From contig JARFUL010000228.1 in NCBI GenBank assembly GCA_029289015.1, positions 1 through 5,328 on the forward strand: a stretch of DNA of 5,328 nucleotides. Direction: 5' to 3'. The translations under genes were made by a program, and so were the position numbers. This DNA comes from Syntrophobacteria bacterium (GTDB taxonomy: Bacteria; Desulfobacterota; Syntrophobacteria; JARFUL01). The notes below the pieces were generated by a model. It was not told the DNA's origin. It was given only the letters and a program-made list of their open reading frames with translations, and searched no databases. Position 1 is the first letter of the stretch. Each line of letters starts with the position of its first letter. Shown in pieces: positions 1 to 5,328 of the stretch.

Positions 1-758
1 CGCGCGAAGAGCTCCCCGGTGGCCTCGAGGTGCCTGTGGACCGTGCCGAAGTACGATGAGAGCTCCCGGGCCGCGCGGGCTTCCGCTCCTTCGGGGTCCG
101 GGCTCACGGTGTAGGTGTAAATCCTCCTGTCCGTGGCCTCCCTGAGGATGGAGAGCAGCCCCGTGGAGTCGACCCCCGCGCTGAGAAGAAGGCCCACGGG
201 ACCTGGAGTGGCATCGAGCGCGCACGACACCTCCCGCATCACCGCGTCCACCAGATCGAAGCCGGGATCAGCAGCAACCCGGGCCCACGCGGCGTGGCGC
301 GAAAGATAGACCCCGTCGCGGTCTGCGAAGAACCGCTCTCCGCCGGGGAGGATGCTGAGCCCCTCAAAGGGGGTGTGGGGCGACGGGATGTGCCCGAAGA
401 TCAGGTAGCCCAGCAGCGCATCCGGGCCGAGCCTCTTGTGGGACGCGATGAGTTCCGGCCTGGTGGAAAAGGCAAGGCCGCGCGCGTTCTCTGTGTAGTA
501 CAGGTCGGCCTGGCCCAGGTGGTCCGGCTCGATCTCGAGGGTGTTGTCCGCGCGCAGGGAAATGGCGAGACGCGGCCCGGGGCCCGAGCCGAGGGAGCGC
601 GGCGCGAAGAGGGCCCCCGAGTTGGTTCTTTCGAGCCGCATGGGGGACGGGGAGGTTATAGTCTCAATGGTCAGGGGGCCCAGGGACAGGCCGGGCTCGT
701 CACCCCGCGCTGAGGAGACGGACCCCTTCCCCGGGAAGTAGCGGCCGACGAGCTCCAC
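1..758 (-). CDS. Asparagine-synthetase-like protein lacking the glutaminase cysteine (3' end outside window)
   Basis: The frame is open from a GTG at 756-758 to the left edge, giving 252 visible residues of a longer protein. Residues about 65-145 match the second half of the class II (Ntn) glutaminase domain of AsnB: a DHLGQADLYY stretch (79-88) corresponds to the AsnB DHLG..PLY motif, followed by FSTRPELIA and FGHIPSP..PFEGLSILPGG. Residues 190-199 hold the synthetase ATP-pyrophosphatase loop LLSAGVDST (SAGVDS in place of the usual SGG-DS). Family members use ATP to adenylate a carboxylate and amidate it. Here there is no Met-Cys N-terminus and no RHRGPD or NGEIYN motif, so glutamine hydrolysis is unlikely. 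Ammonia-dependent amidation, or a ring-closing role as in beta-lactam synthetase or lasso cyclases, are alternatives. The GTG start is chosen because GGGAGG lies 5 bases upstream and it abuts the TAG of the glycosyltransferase gene. The family call is firm; the substrate is unknown. Confidence 0.85.
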   Translation of the reverse strand, partial: MELVGRYFPGKGSVSSARGDEPGLSLGPLTIETITSPSPMRLERTNSGALFAPRSLGSGPGPRLAISLRADNTLEIEPDHLGQADLYYTENARGLAFSTRPELIASHKRLGPDALLGYLIFGHIPSPHTPFEGLSILPGGERFFADRDGVYLSRHAAWARVAADPGFDLVDAVMREVSCALDATPGPVGLLLSAGVDSTGLLSILREATDRRIYTYTVSPDPEGAEARAARELSSYFGTVHRHLEATGELFA

Positions 759-1685
759 CTAAGCCTCCCAAACCCCTCTGGGCAGGAGCCACCCCCGGAT
801 GAACCCCAAAACGTAGGCCGCCTGGGTCATGAAATGGATGGGTTTTCTCTCTAGCAGCGCGTTGACCATGTTCCTGATAAGCCTCTTACCCCGGTGCCGG
901 AACCCGGCCCTCTCCCGCTCGGGGTCCTGGTGGGTGGTGGCCAGCTCGAACACGAATTCAGGATAGAATCTATTGACATAGGCCGCAAGGAGGCCGTTGC
1001 GATAGAACTGCCTGAGGAGCTTTCTGAGGGTCGGGGGCGGCAGATGATGGATATAGAGGGCCGGCGCGACCGCGACCTTAAAGCCCGCTTTCCTTATCTC
1101 CCGCCTGAGATAAGGGTCGAGCCCCCGGGGGATGAGCTCGTTCTCGCCCCCGATCTCCAAAAAGAGCTCCCTTGGTATCATGAGGCACGGATGCTCGGCC
1201 ATGTCGCTCACCGTGAGCTCGGACACGAGGGGAGAGGCCCGCCGGGGTATCTCGGCCATGGCCCTCTTTACGAGCCAGGGCGCGTCCTTAGGCACCAGGT
1301 TCGCGACCCCCAGCGCGCCCACACCAGGGTTTTGGTCCATCACCCTGACCAGCTCCCCGAAGAGGTTGTTGGTGGACAGGGAGGTGTCGTCGTCCAGGGT
1401 GAGGAGGAGGCGGCCCCTGGCCATTTCCGCGGCCGCGTTGATGGCTCTGCCTTGCCTGGTGTCCCCCTTCACGATCACCGCTTCGAAGTCCTGGAACTCC
1501 TGCCTCTCCATCTGGGCCATGAGCGCGGGCAGGTACCCGCCGCGAAACCCGTCCAGGGTGGGAATTATCACGGTGAGGGTGGGGACGCCGGGACTATCTT
1601 TCCCCCTTCCTTCAAGCACGGAAATCTCGCCGGAGAACCCGGAGGCCCGGTGCTTGACGAACTCCCTTTTGCGCGCTTGAGCCAT
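759..1685 (-). CDS. Family 2 type (GT-A fold) glycosyltransferase
   Basis: This 308-residue protein has a nucleotide-sugar-binding N-terminal strand (TVIIPTLDG, residues 38-46), a second strand (FEAVIVKGD, 67-75), the RQGRAINAAAEMARG helix and a metal-binding acidic motif LLLTLDDDT with DDD at 98-100. It then has a GLDPYLRREIRKAGFKV segment (188-204), where the family's acceptor-side acidic residues sit. It should transfer a sugar from a nucleotide donor to a glycan or lipid acceptor at the cytoplasmic face. No full transmembrane helix is evident, though residues 284-301 are hydrophobic enough for membrane contact. The ATG at 1685 is preferred because GAGGGG lies 6 bases upstream. A GTG at 1739 would add 18 residues but overlaps the likely promoter. 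It is the first gene of a unit with the asparagine-synthetase-like gene, whose start directly follows its stop. Donor and acceptor cannot be read. Confidence 0.87.
   Translation of the reverse strand: MAQARKREFVKHRASGFSGEISVLEGRGKDSPGVPTLTVIIPTLDGFRGGYLPALMAQMERQEFQDFEAVIVKGDTRQGRAINAAAEMARGRLLLTLDDDTSLSTNNLFGELVRVMDQNPGVGALGVANLVPKDAPWLVKRAMAEIPRRASPLVSELTVSDMAEHPCLMIPRELFLEIGGENELIPRGLDPYLRREIRKAGFKVAVAPALYIHHLPPPTLRKLLRQFYRNGLLAAYVNRFYPEFVFELATTHQDPERERAGFRHRGKRLIRNMVNALLERKPIHFMTQAAYVLGFIRGWLLPRGVWEA
764..769 (-). promoter_or_regulatory. Ribosome binding site for the asparagine-synthetase-like gene
   Basis: GGGAGG on the minus strand lies 5 bases before the GTG at 756-758, inside the last codons of the glycosyltransferase gene. 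It decides the GTG start, because no ATG in this frame occurs before residue 40 and starting there would cut further into the glutaminase-like domain. Confidence 0.7.
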
Positions 1686-1691
1686 TTTTCG

Positions 1692-1697
1692 CCCCTC
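1692..1697 (-). promoter_or_regulatory. Ribosome binding site deciding the glycosyltransferase start
   Basis: GAGGGG on the minus strand sits 6 bases before ATG 1683-1685. The competing upstream GTG at 1737-1739 has no comparable purine run at the right distance and lies at the likely -10 element. Confidence 0.65.
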
Positions 1698-1729
1698 TTC
1701 GGTACGACCCCAGGCCCGCTCATCTAAAC

Positions 1730-1757
1730 AAGATACCACAACCAGGGGCTAAGGCAA
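1730..1757 (-). promoter_or_regulatory. Candidate sigma-70-type promoter for the glycosyltransferase unit
   Basis: Reading the minus strand, TTGCCT (1757-1752) is followed after 16 bases by TATCTT (1735-1730), preceded by TGG as in an extended -10. Transcription would begin near 1723, leaving a leader of roughly 38 bases to the ATG at 1685. The match is by eye only; sigma specificity in this organism is unknown. Confidence 0.45.
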
Positions 1758-1768
1758 GCCGTCTTGCC
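1753..1768. promoter_or_regulatory. Perfect inverted repeat between divergent promoters (possible operator)
   Basis: GGCAAG (1753-1758), CCGT, CTTGCC (1763-1768) form a perfect 6-bp inverted repeat with a 4-base centre. It overlaps both candidate -35 elements in the divergent intergenic region, a position where one dimeric regulator could cover both promoters. There is no T-tract, so a terminator is unlikely. Part of the symmetry follows simply from two facing TTGCC boxes, so binding is speculative. Confidence 0.35.
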
Positions 1769-1792
1769 CGTTTGCAGGGATTGTGCTACTCT
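1764..1792 (+). promoter_or_regulatory. Candidate sigma-70-type promoter for the UPF0173 hydrolase
   Basis: TTGCCC (1764-1769) is followed after 17 bases by TACTCT (1787-1792) with an extended TGC just before it. Transcription would start near 1799, giving a leader of about 35 bases. An alternative pairing is TTGCAG (1772-1777) with TTTTAT (1796-1801), 18 bases apart. The call rests on visual matching only. Confidence 0.45.
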
Positions 1793-1820
1793 GGCTTTTA
1801 TGGGTCGAAAACAGCGAAAA

Positions 1821-1825
1821 AGGAG
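1821..1825 (+). promoter_or_regulatory. Ribosome binding site deciding the hydrolase start
   Basis: AGGAG lies 8 bases before ATG 1834. The frame is open back to a GTG at 1783, but that codon lies within the likely promoter and would add a Leu/Trp-rich N-terminus foreign to the family, so the ATG is chosen. Confidence 0.65.
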
Positions 1826-1833
1826 AAGAAGCC

Positions 1834-2547
1834 ATGTCCAATAAGCTCGGCGGAGGCGTAAAGATCACCTTTTTTGGACACGCAGCCTTCAGGTTCGAGT
1901 CCCCTGAGGGCAAGACCATCGCGGTGGACCCCTGGCTCGAGAATCCTGCCCGGTCCACCGACGTGGAGGCCCTCGGTCCCCTCAACGCAATACTCATAAC
2001 CCACGCGCACGGCGACCACCTGGGCCAGGCGGTGAGCTTAGCCAAGGCCACCCGCGCGAGGGTGGTGGCCCAGCCCGAGATATGCGCGTACCTCGGCACC
2101 CAGGGCGTGGGCAACCTCATCGGCATGAACAAGGGCGGCACCGTGGACGTGGACGGCATCAAGGTCGCCATGACCCACGCGGTGCACTCCTCCTCCATAG
2201 ACACGGGCAAGGGGCTCATCCCCGGAGGCGACCCCGCGGGGTTCGTCATCACCTTTGAGAACGGGTTTGCGGCCTACCACGCGGGGGACACCGGCGCGTT
2301 CATGGACATGAAGATAATCCGAGACATCTACAGCCCCGACGTCGCGCTTCTGCCCATAGGGAGCCACTACGTCATGGACCCCAGGGAGGCCGCGTACGCG
2401 GCCAGGCTCATAGGCGCGAGGTTCGTCATCCCCATGCACTACGGCACCTTTCCCGTGCTCTCCGGCACCCCGGAGGAGCTTATCGAGCTTCTCAAGGACG
2501 ATGATATCGAGGTGGTGACCATGGCCGCGGGGGAGACCGTAGAGTAG
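1834..2547 (+). CDS. UPF0173 family metal-dependent hydrolase (metallo-beta-lactamase fold)
   Basis: This 237-residue protein has the complete signature of the UPF0173 branch of the metallo-beta-lactamase superfamily. An early FFGHAAFRFE strand and DPWLENP loop are followed by the metal motif HAHGDH at residues 57-62, histidines at 115 and 118, the bridging aspartate in HAGDTG (D152), and the terminal histidine in PMHYGTFP (H202). The segment LLPIGSHYVMDPREAA (172-187) is also typical. All expected ligands for two metal ions are present, so an active cytoplasmic hydrolase is expected; there is no signal peptide. The family's natural substrate is not established to my knowledge. Length is close to the usual 225-240. 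It is a single gene, divergent from the glycosyltransferase unit and convergent with the ECF operon, so the neighbours give little hint of its role. Confidence 0.93.
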   Translation: MSNKLGGGVKITFFGHAAFRFESPEGKTIAVDPWLENPARSTDVEALGPLNAILITHAHGDHLGQAVSLAKATRARVVAQPEICAYLGTQGVGNLIGMNKGGTVDVDGIKVAMTHAVHSSSIDTGKGLIPGGDPAGFVITFENGFAAYHAGDTGAFMDMKIIRDIYSPDVALLPIGSHYVMDPREAAYAARLIGARFVIPMHYGTFPVLSGTPEELIELLKDDDIEVVTMAAGETVE

Positions 2548-2571
2548 CTTCCCCGGGAACAAGGGGTCGTA
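2548..2571. other. Convergent intergenic gap without a clear intrinsic terminator
   Basis: Only 24 bases separate the hydrolase stop from the stop of the P-loop gene. A weak palindrome TTCCCCGGGAA and a CCCC/GGGG pairing are present, but there is no T-run on either strand, so I do not call a terminator. Confidence 0.5.
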
Positions 2572-3120
2572 TCAGAGCTGAACAACCAGGTCCACGAGCT
2601 CGCCCAGCCCCAGCACCCTCTCCCGCTCCCTCCGGCTGAAGGGGCTGGTGCCGAAGTATTGGCCGAGGTATGCGTTGACTATCACGGTCTTGGCCCCTTC
2701 GAGATATTTGAGCAGCCTCTCGGGCTCATCACCCTGAAGGAAGAGGGACGCGTCATTGACAACTATTGCGTCCGCGCCTCTCACGGGCAGCCTCCTGAGC
2801 CCAATCTCCTCAATCCTGCGCGCGTTGTCCTGGGCTATCTTGAACCTTATCTCCTCCACGTCGGTGGTGAGCCTGGGGGGGATGGGGGAGACGCGGATGC
2901 AGCTCACGTTTGAAAACCCGGCCACATCAACGGGCTGGCCCAGCGTAGTCCCGTCGGAAAGGGTCGCGGCGGGCGCGAGGTCGAGAACGTAGACCGCGCT
3001 GAGCCCCTTCCCCACCAGGGCAGCGACGTACTCCTCGGTCAACCTCGTCTTACCGGCCCCCACGTCGCCGACGATGAGGGTCCTTTTGCCGATAAGCTCC
3101 TCTATGGGGGGCGCGTCCAT
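2572..3120 (-). CDS. Small P-loop NTPase of unknown function coupled to the ECF transporter
   Basis: This 182-residue protein has a clear Walker A motif GDVGAGKT (residues 18-25) after a TLIVGD strand, a second strand SAVYVLDLAP (41-50), a Walker-B-like strand ADAIVVNDAS (116-125), and a later strand TVIVNAYLGQYFG (145-157). It lacks an ABC signature, so it is not a third transporter ATPase. No GTPase NKxD motif is evident. The layout resembles small nucleotide-binding proteins that sense or move a ligand, but I do not recognise the family and assign no function. The ATG at 3118-3120 overlaps the ecfT stop as TGATG, and the Shine-Dalgarno is weak (AAGG about 10 bases upstream), so translation probably depends on coupling. 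The frame stays open upstream to 3561, but that stretch is the shadow of ecfT. It is the last visible gene of the operon. Confidence 0.8.
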   Translation of the reverse strand: MDAPPIEELIGKRTLIVGDVGAGKTRLTEEYVAALVGKGLSAVYVLDLAPAATLSDGTTLGQPVDVAGFSNVSCIRVSPIPPRLTTDVEEIRFKIAQDNARRIEEIGLRRLPVRGADAIVVNDASLFLQGDEPERLLKYLEGAKTVIVNAYLGQYFGTSPFSRRERERVLGLGELVDLVVQL

Positions 3121-3776
3121 CAGAGCACCGCCTTGAGTACGAGAAGGGCGCAAAAAAGGGCCACTACCATCCAGTCTAATACAGATAGCCTCTTTGGGGG
3201 AAGCACTCTCCTTTCGGGCCTGGAAAATCCCCGGGCCTCCATGGCCATGGCCAGGTCGTCCGCGAGGAGAAAGCAGTGGATCAGCGCGGGCACCAGGAGC
3301 GCGGGAAGGTTCCTGAGCTCCGAGGGTTTCAGCCCCACCGCGATGCCCCTGGCCCGCTGCGCGTCCGCGACCTCCCCCAGCCTCCTGTTGATGAGGGGGA
3401 CGTAGTTGAGGCCGGTGAGCACCACAAAGACCGCGGGATACGGGACCCTGAGCCTCATGAGCCCGCGCCCGAGCTCGGACGCGTCGGAGGTGGCGAAGAA
3501 TATGACGCCCAGGGCAAGGAGCCCCGCGAACCTGAGCCCCGCGGTGAGACCCTCCTGCCACCCGAAGAACACGAAGGAGATGACCATAACAATTAAGACC
3601 ATGGGCAAGAGCCCCTTCAGGGCTCCGGAAAAGGCCCTCTTCGCGCCGAGAATCAGCCCCAGGGCAATGACAGCCAGAACCACGCCCAAGGCCTCGGCCC
3701 AGGACCTGGTGAGAATGATAATCCCCGCGAGGCAGACAAAGGCCGCGAGCCTGGCCCGGACATCGAGTCCCCGCAT
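3120..3776 (-). CDS. ecfT: ECF transporter T component (EcfT/CbiQ family membrane protein)
   Basis: This 218-residue membrane protein has hydrophobic segments near residues 11-25, 28-45, 57-72, 80-96, 112-130, 156-175 and 200-216. Between the last two lie the coupling helices with the two family hallmark motifs AQRARGIA (ARG 142-144) and AMEARGF (ARG 181-183). In ECF importers these Ala-Arg-Gly motifs fit grooves in the two ATPases and pass ATP-driven motion to the substrate-binding S component in the membrane. The ATG at 3774-3776 overlaps the stop of the ATPase gene as TGATG, with GGGGGG 5 bases upstream. A GTG one codon earlier is possible. The order ATPase fusion then T component matches ykoD-ykoC. 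CbiQ of a cobalt/nickel system is an alternative subfamily; no substrate can be read from this protein. Confidence 0.92.
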   Translation of the reverse strand: MRGLDVRARLAAFVCLAGIIILTRSWAEALGVVLAVIALGLILGAKRAFSGALKGLLPMVLIVMVISFVFFGWQEGLTAGLRFAGLLALGVIFFATSDASELGRGLMRLRVPYPAVFVVLTGLNYVPLINRRLGEVADAQRARGIAVGLKPSELRNLPALLVPALIHCFLLADDLAMAMEARGFSRPERRVLPPKRLSVLDWMVVALFCALLVLKAVL

Positions 3777-5328
3777 CACCGCCCCCCTTCCCGGCCGGCT
3801 GAAAGCTCCCTTCTTACCATATGGTACTGGGTCGCGCGCAGCCTGGCCCGTCTCATGAGATCATCGTCCGCCATGATGGAATCCGGGCCGCCCACCCTTT
3901 CGACCCTGCCGTCCACCAGGACCAGCCAGCGCCCGGAGACCTCCTCGAGGAACTCAAGGTCGTGGGAGACCGCGACCACGCCGAAACCCTGGCTCATCAG
4001 GGACCGGACTATGTCCACGAGAAGGCGCCGCGATACCGCGCCGAGGCCCGCGGTGGGCTCGTCCAACAAGAGCAGCTTGCCGCCCCCGGCCATTGCTATG
4101 GCCACCGCGAGCCTCCTCTTCTCCCCCTCGGACAGGGTAAAGGGGCTCTTCTTGCCCGCGTGCTCAAGGTTCACCCGGCTGAGGAGGGACGCGACCTCCT
4201 GGGGATCGAGCATCCTGCCGGCCGCGGCCTCCTTGGCCACGGTGGTGTTGAAGAACCCCAGGGTGGGATTCTGGAACGCGACCCCCATAAGAATAGCCCT
4301 CTGGGCCCGAGAGAGGCGGCCCATCGGAGTGCCCACGATCGAGACCTGGCCCTCTCCGGGCTCCTTGAGCCCCGCGAGAACCTTGAGCAGGGTGGTCTTG
4401 CCGGAGCCGTTGGGCCCCACCACCCCGAGGCACTCCCCCTCACCGACACTCATGCTCACCCCCCTGAGCACCTCCCTCGGTCCGAAGCCGGCCCGGACCT
4501 CCCGGGCCTCGGCCACCACCTCCCCGGGCGCGGCCAGCGCGGGGAGCAGGTGGGACCTGACCCCGGGGTCAAGCTCGTTCACCCGGGCCAACCCCTCCTC
4601 GAGGGTCAGGGGAGGGCCGGAAATCCCCGCGTCGCTGAAGAGCCGGGTTATAGGGGGAGGCTCCACCCCGAAGAGCCCCTTCTTGGCAAGCACCTCAGCG
4701 GGCGGGCCGTCCTCCGCCACCCGGCTCCGGTCGAGGACCACCACCCTGTGTATCTCCCCGGTGAAGAGCCAGCTCCTGTGCTCCGCCATAACAATGGTGT
4801 ACCCCTCCTCGTTCAGCCCCGCGAGAAGGGCTCTCACCCTTGAGGAGTTCTCGTGGTCCAGGTGCGCGAAGGGCTCGTCCAGAAGAACGGTCCTCGGCCC
4901 CATCGCGAGCACCGCGACGATGGAGAGCATCTTCTTCTCGCCGCCGGAGAGCTCGAAGCACGGGGAGTCTTCCCTGCCCGTGAGCCCGGCCAGGCTGAGG
5001 GCCCACCCGGTGCGCTCCTTCACCTCTTCGGGGGAAAGGCCCAGCCCCTCGAGGCCAAAGGCCACCTCCTCTCTTGTGCTGCGGTTGAAGAGCATCGCGT
5101 CGGGGTTCTGGAAGACCAGGCCCACCTTCTCCATGAGCCTGGCCACGGGGGTCTTGGTCACTTCGAGGCCCGCTACCGCCGCGGAGCCGGAAACAGGGCC
5201 GCCCAGGTGCTGGGACGCGAGCCCCATGAGCACGAAGAGCAGGGTGGACTTCCCCGAGCCGCTGGCCCCGCCCAAGAAGAGGTAGGTCCCCTCCCCCACC
5301 GAGAGGTCGATTTCCCGGAGGGCCGGAC
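3776..5328 (-). CDS. Fused double ATPase of an ECF transporter (5' end outside window)
   Basis: The 516 visible residues hold two ABC ATPase domains in one chain; the frame is open to the right edge with ALREIDLSV before the first Walker A, so the start lies outside. Domain 1 has Walker A GGASGSGKST (19-28), Q-loop FQNP (Q73), signature ELSGGEKK (LSGGE 126-130), Walker B TVLLDEP (146-152) and H-loop histidine 183. Domain 2 has GPNGSGKTT (304-312), FQNP (Q352), signature TLSEGEKRR (LSEGE 398-402), LLLLDEP (418-424) and VSHD (H455). The FQNP Q-loops are characteristic of EcfA/CbiO proteins, and such two-domain fusions resemble YkoD of hydroxymethylpyrimidine/thiamine importers. The protein should hydrolyse ATP at the cytoplasmic face and bind the T protein encoded next. 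Domain 2 has Gly where the D-loop Asp is expected (TAGLG). Substrate is unknown without the S component. Confidence 0.93.
   Translation of the reverse strand, partial: PALREIDLSVGEGTYLFLGGASGSGKSTLLFVLMGLASQHLGGPVSGSAAVAGLEVTKTPVARLMEKVGLVFQNPDAMLFNRSTREEVAFGLEGLGLSPEEVKERTGWALSLAGLTGREDSPCFELSGGEKKMLSIVAVLAMGPRTVLLDEPFAHLDHENSSRVRALLAGLNEEGYTIVMAEHRSWLFTGEIHRVVVLDRSRVAEDGPPAEVLAKKGLFGVEPPPITRLFSDAGISGPPLTLEEGLARVNELDPGVRSHLLPALAAPGEVVAEAREVRAGFGPREVLRGVSMSVGEGECLGVVGPNGSGKTTLLKVLAGLKEPGEGQVSIVGTPMGRLSRAQRAILMGVAFQNPTLGFFNTTVAKEAAAGRMLDPQEVASLLSRVNLEHAGKKSPFTLSEGEKRRLAVAIAMAGGGKLLLLDEPTAGLGAVSRRLLVDIVRSLMSQGFGVVAVSHDLEFLEEVSGRWLVLVDGRVERVGGPDSIMADDDLMRRARLRATQYHMVRRELSAGREGGR

Noticed and set aside
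294..741. Two overlapping plus-strand open frames at the left end
   Set aside because: They run antisense to the asparagine-synthetase-like gene, which has recognisable motifs in the minus frame.
894..1727. Plus-strand open frame of 277 codons opposite the glycosyltransferase
   Set aside because: The composition is typical of an antisense shadow, and the minus strand carries clear GT-A motifs.
1686..1739. Upstream GTG start adding 18 residues to the glycosyltransferase
   Set aside because: It would overlap the likely promoter and has no Shine-Dalgarno, whereas ATG 1685 has GAGGGG 6 bases upstream.
1753..1768. Inverted repeat read as an intrinsic terminator
   Set aside because: The stem is only 6 bp, there is no T-tract on either strand, and it sits between divergent gene starts rather than after a gene end.
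1749..2562. Minus-strand open frames opposite the UPF0173 hydrolase
   Set aside because: They run antisense to a gene with all metal-binding motifs intact, and have no motifs of their own.
3121..3561. Open extension of the P-loop gene frame upstream of 3120, which would give a 329-residue protein
   Set aside because: It lies in another frame of ecfT, has a low-complexity Arg/Gly/Ala-rich translation, and the true ATG at 3120 overlaps the ecfT stop.
3821..4843. Plus-strand open frame of 340 codons opposite the ATPase gene
   Set aside because: Its His/Pro/Gly/Leu-rich composition and lack of recognisable domains mark it as an antisense shadow.
3855..5285. Long plus-strand open frame of 476 codons opposite the ATPase gene
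   Set aside because: Its Ser/Pro/Arg-rich translation has no motifs and mirrors the high-GC third-position bias of the real minus-strand gene with two full ABC domains.

Overview
This is a GC-rich, densely packed bacterial segment with Shine-Dalgarno-led starts, frequent GTG/ATG starts, and visible use of AGG (Arg) and ATA (Ile) codons. The two divergent promoters that can be read look like bacterial sigma-70 types. I cannot assign a taxon from the sequence alone. A GC-rich anaerobe such as a Desulfobacterota or deep-branching Actinobacteriota member is a guess, not a result. No tRNA, rRNA, CRISPR array, insertion sequence or large repeat was seen.

Left third (1-1685, minus strand): a two-gene unit reads leftward. 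First comes a family 2 type glycosyltransferase. Its TAG stop is followed immediately by the GTG start of an asparagine-synthetase-like protein, which runs off the left edge. That second protein keeps the synthetase PP-loop and part of the glutaminase fold, but lacks the N-terminal catalytic cysteine. The pair suggests a surface-polysaccharide or other amide/glycan biosynthesis locus continuing to the left.

Middle (1686-2547): a 148-bp divergent intergenic region holds back-to-back promoter candidates. A perfect 6-bp inverted repeat overlaps both -35 elements. On the plus strand follows a stand-alone metallo-beta-lactamase-fold hydrolase of the UPF0173 type.

Right half (2572-5328, minus strand): an energy-coupling-factor (ECF) vitamin/metal importer operon reads leftward and ends tail-to-tail with the hydrolase gene. 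In order of transcription it has a fused double ATPase (entering from the right edge), a T-component membrane protein, and a small P-loop NTPase of unknown function. Both junctions are the same one-base TGATG stop/start overlap, so the three are probably translationally coupled. The substrate-binding S component is not in the window and, by analogy with ykoEDC-type operons, may lie just beyond the right edge. The most unusual items are the coupled P-loop protein, the D-loop asymmetry of the fused ATPase, and the cysteine-less asparagine-synthetase homologue.
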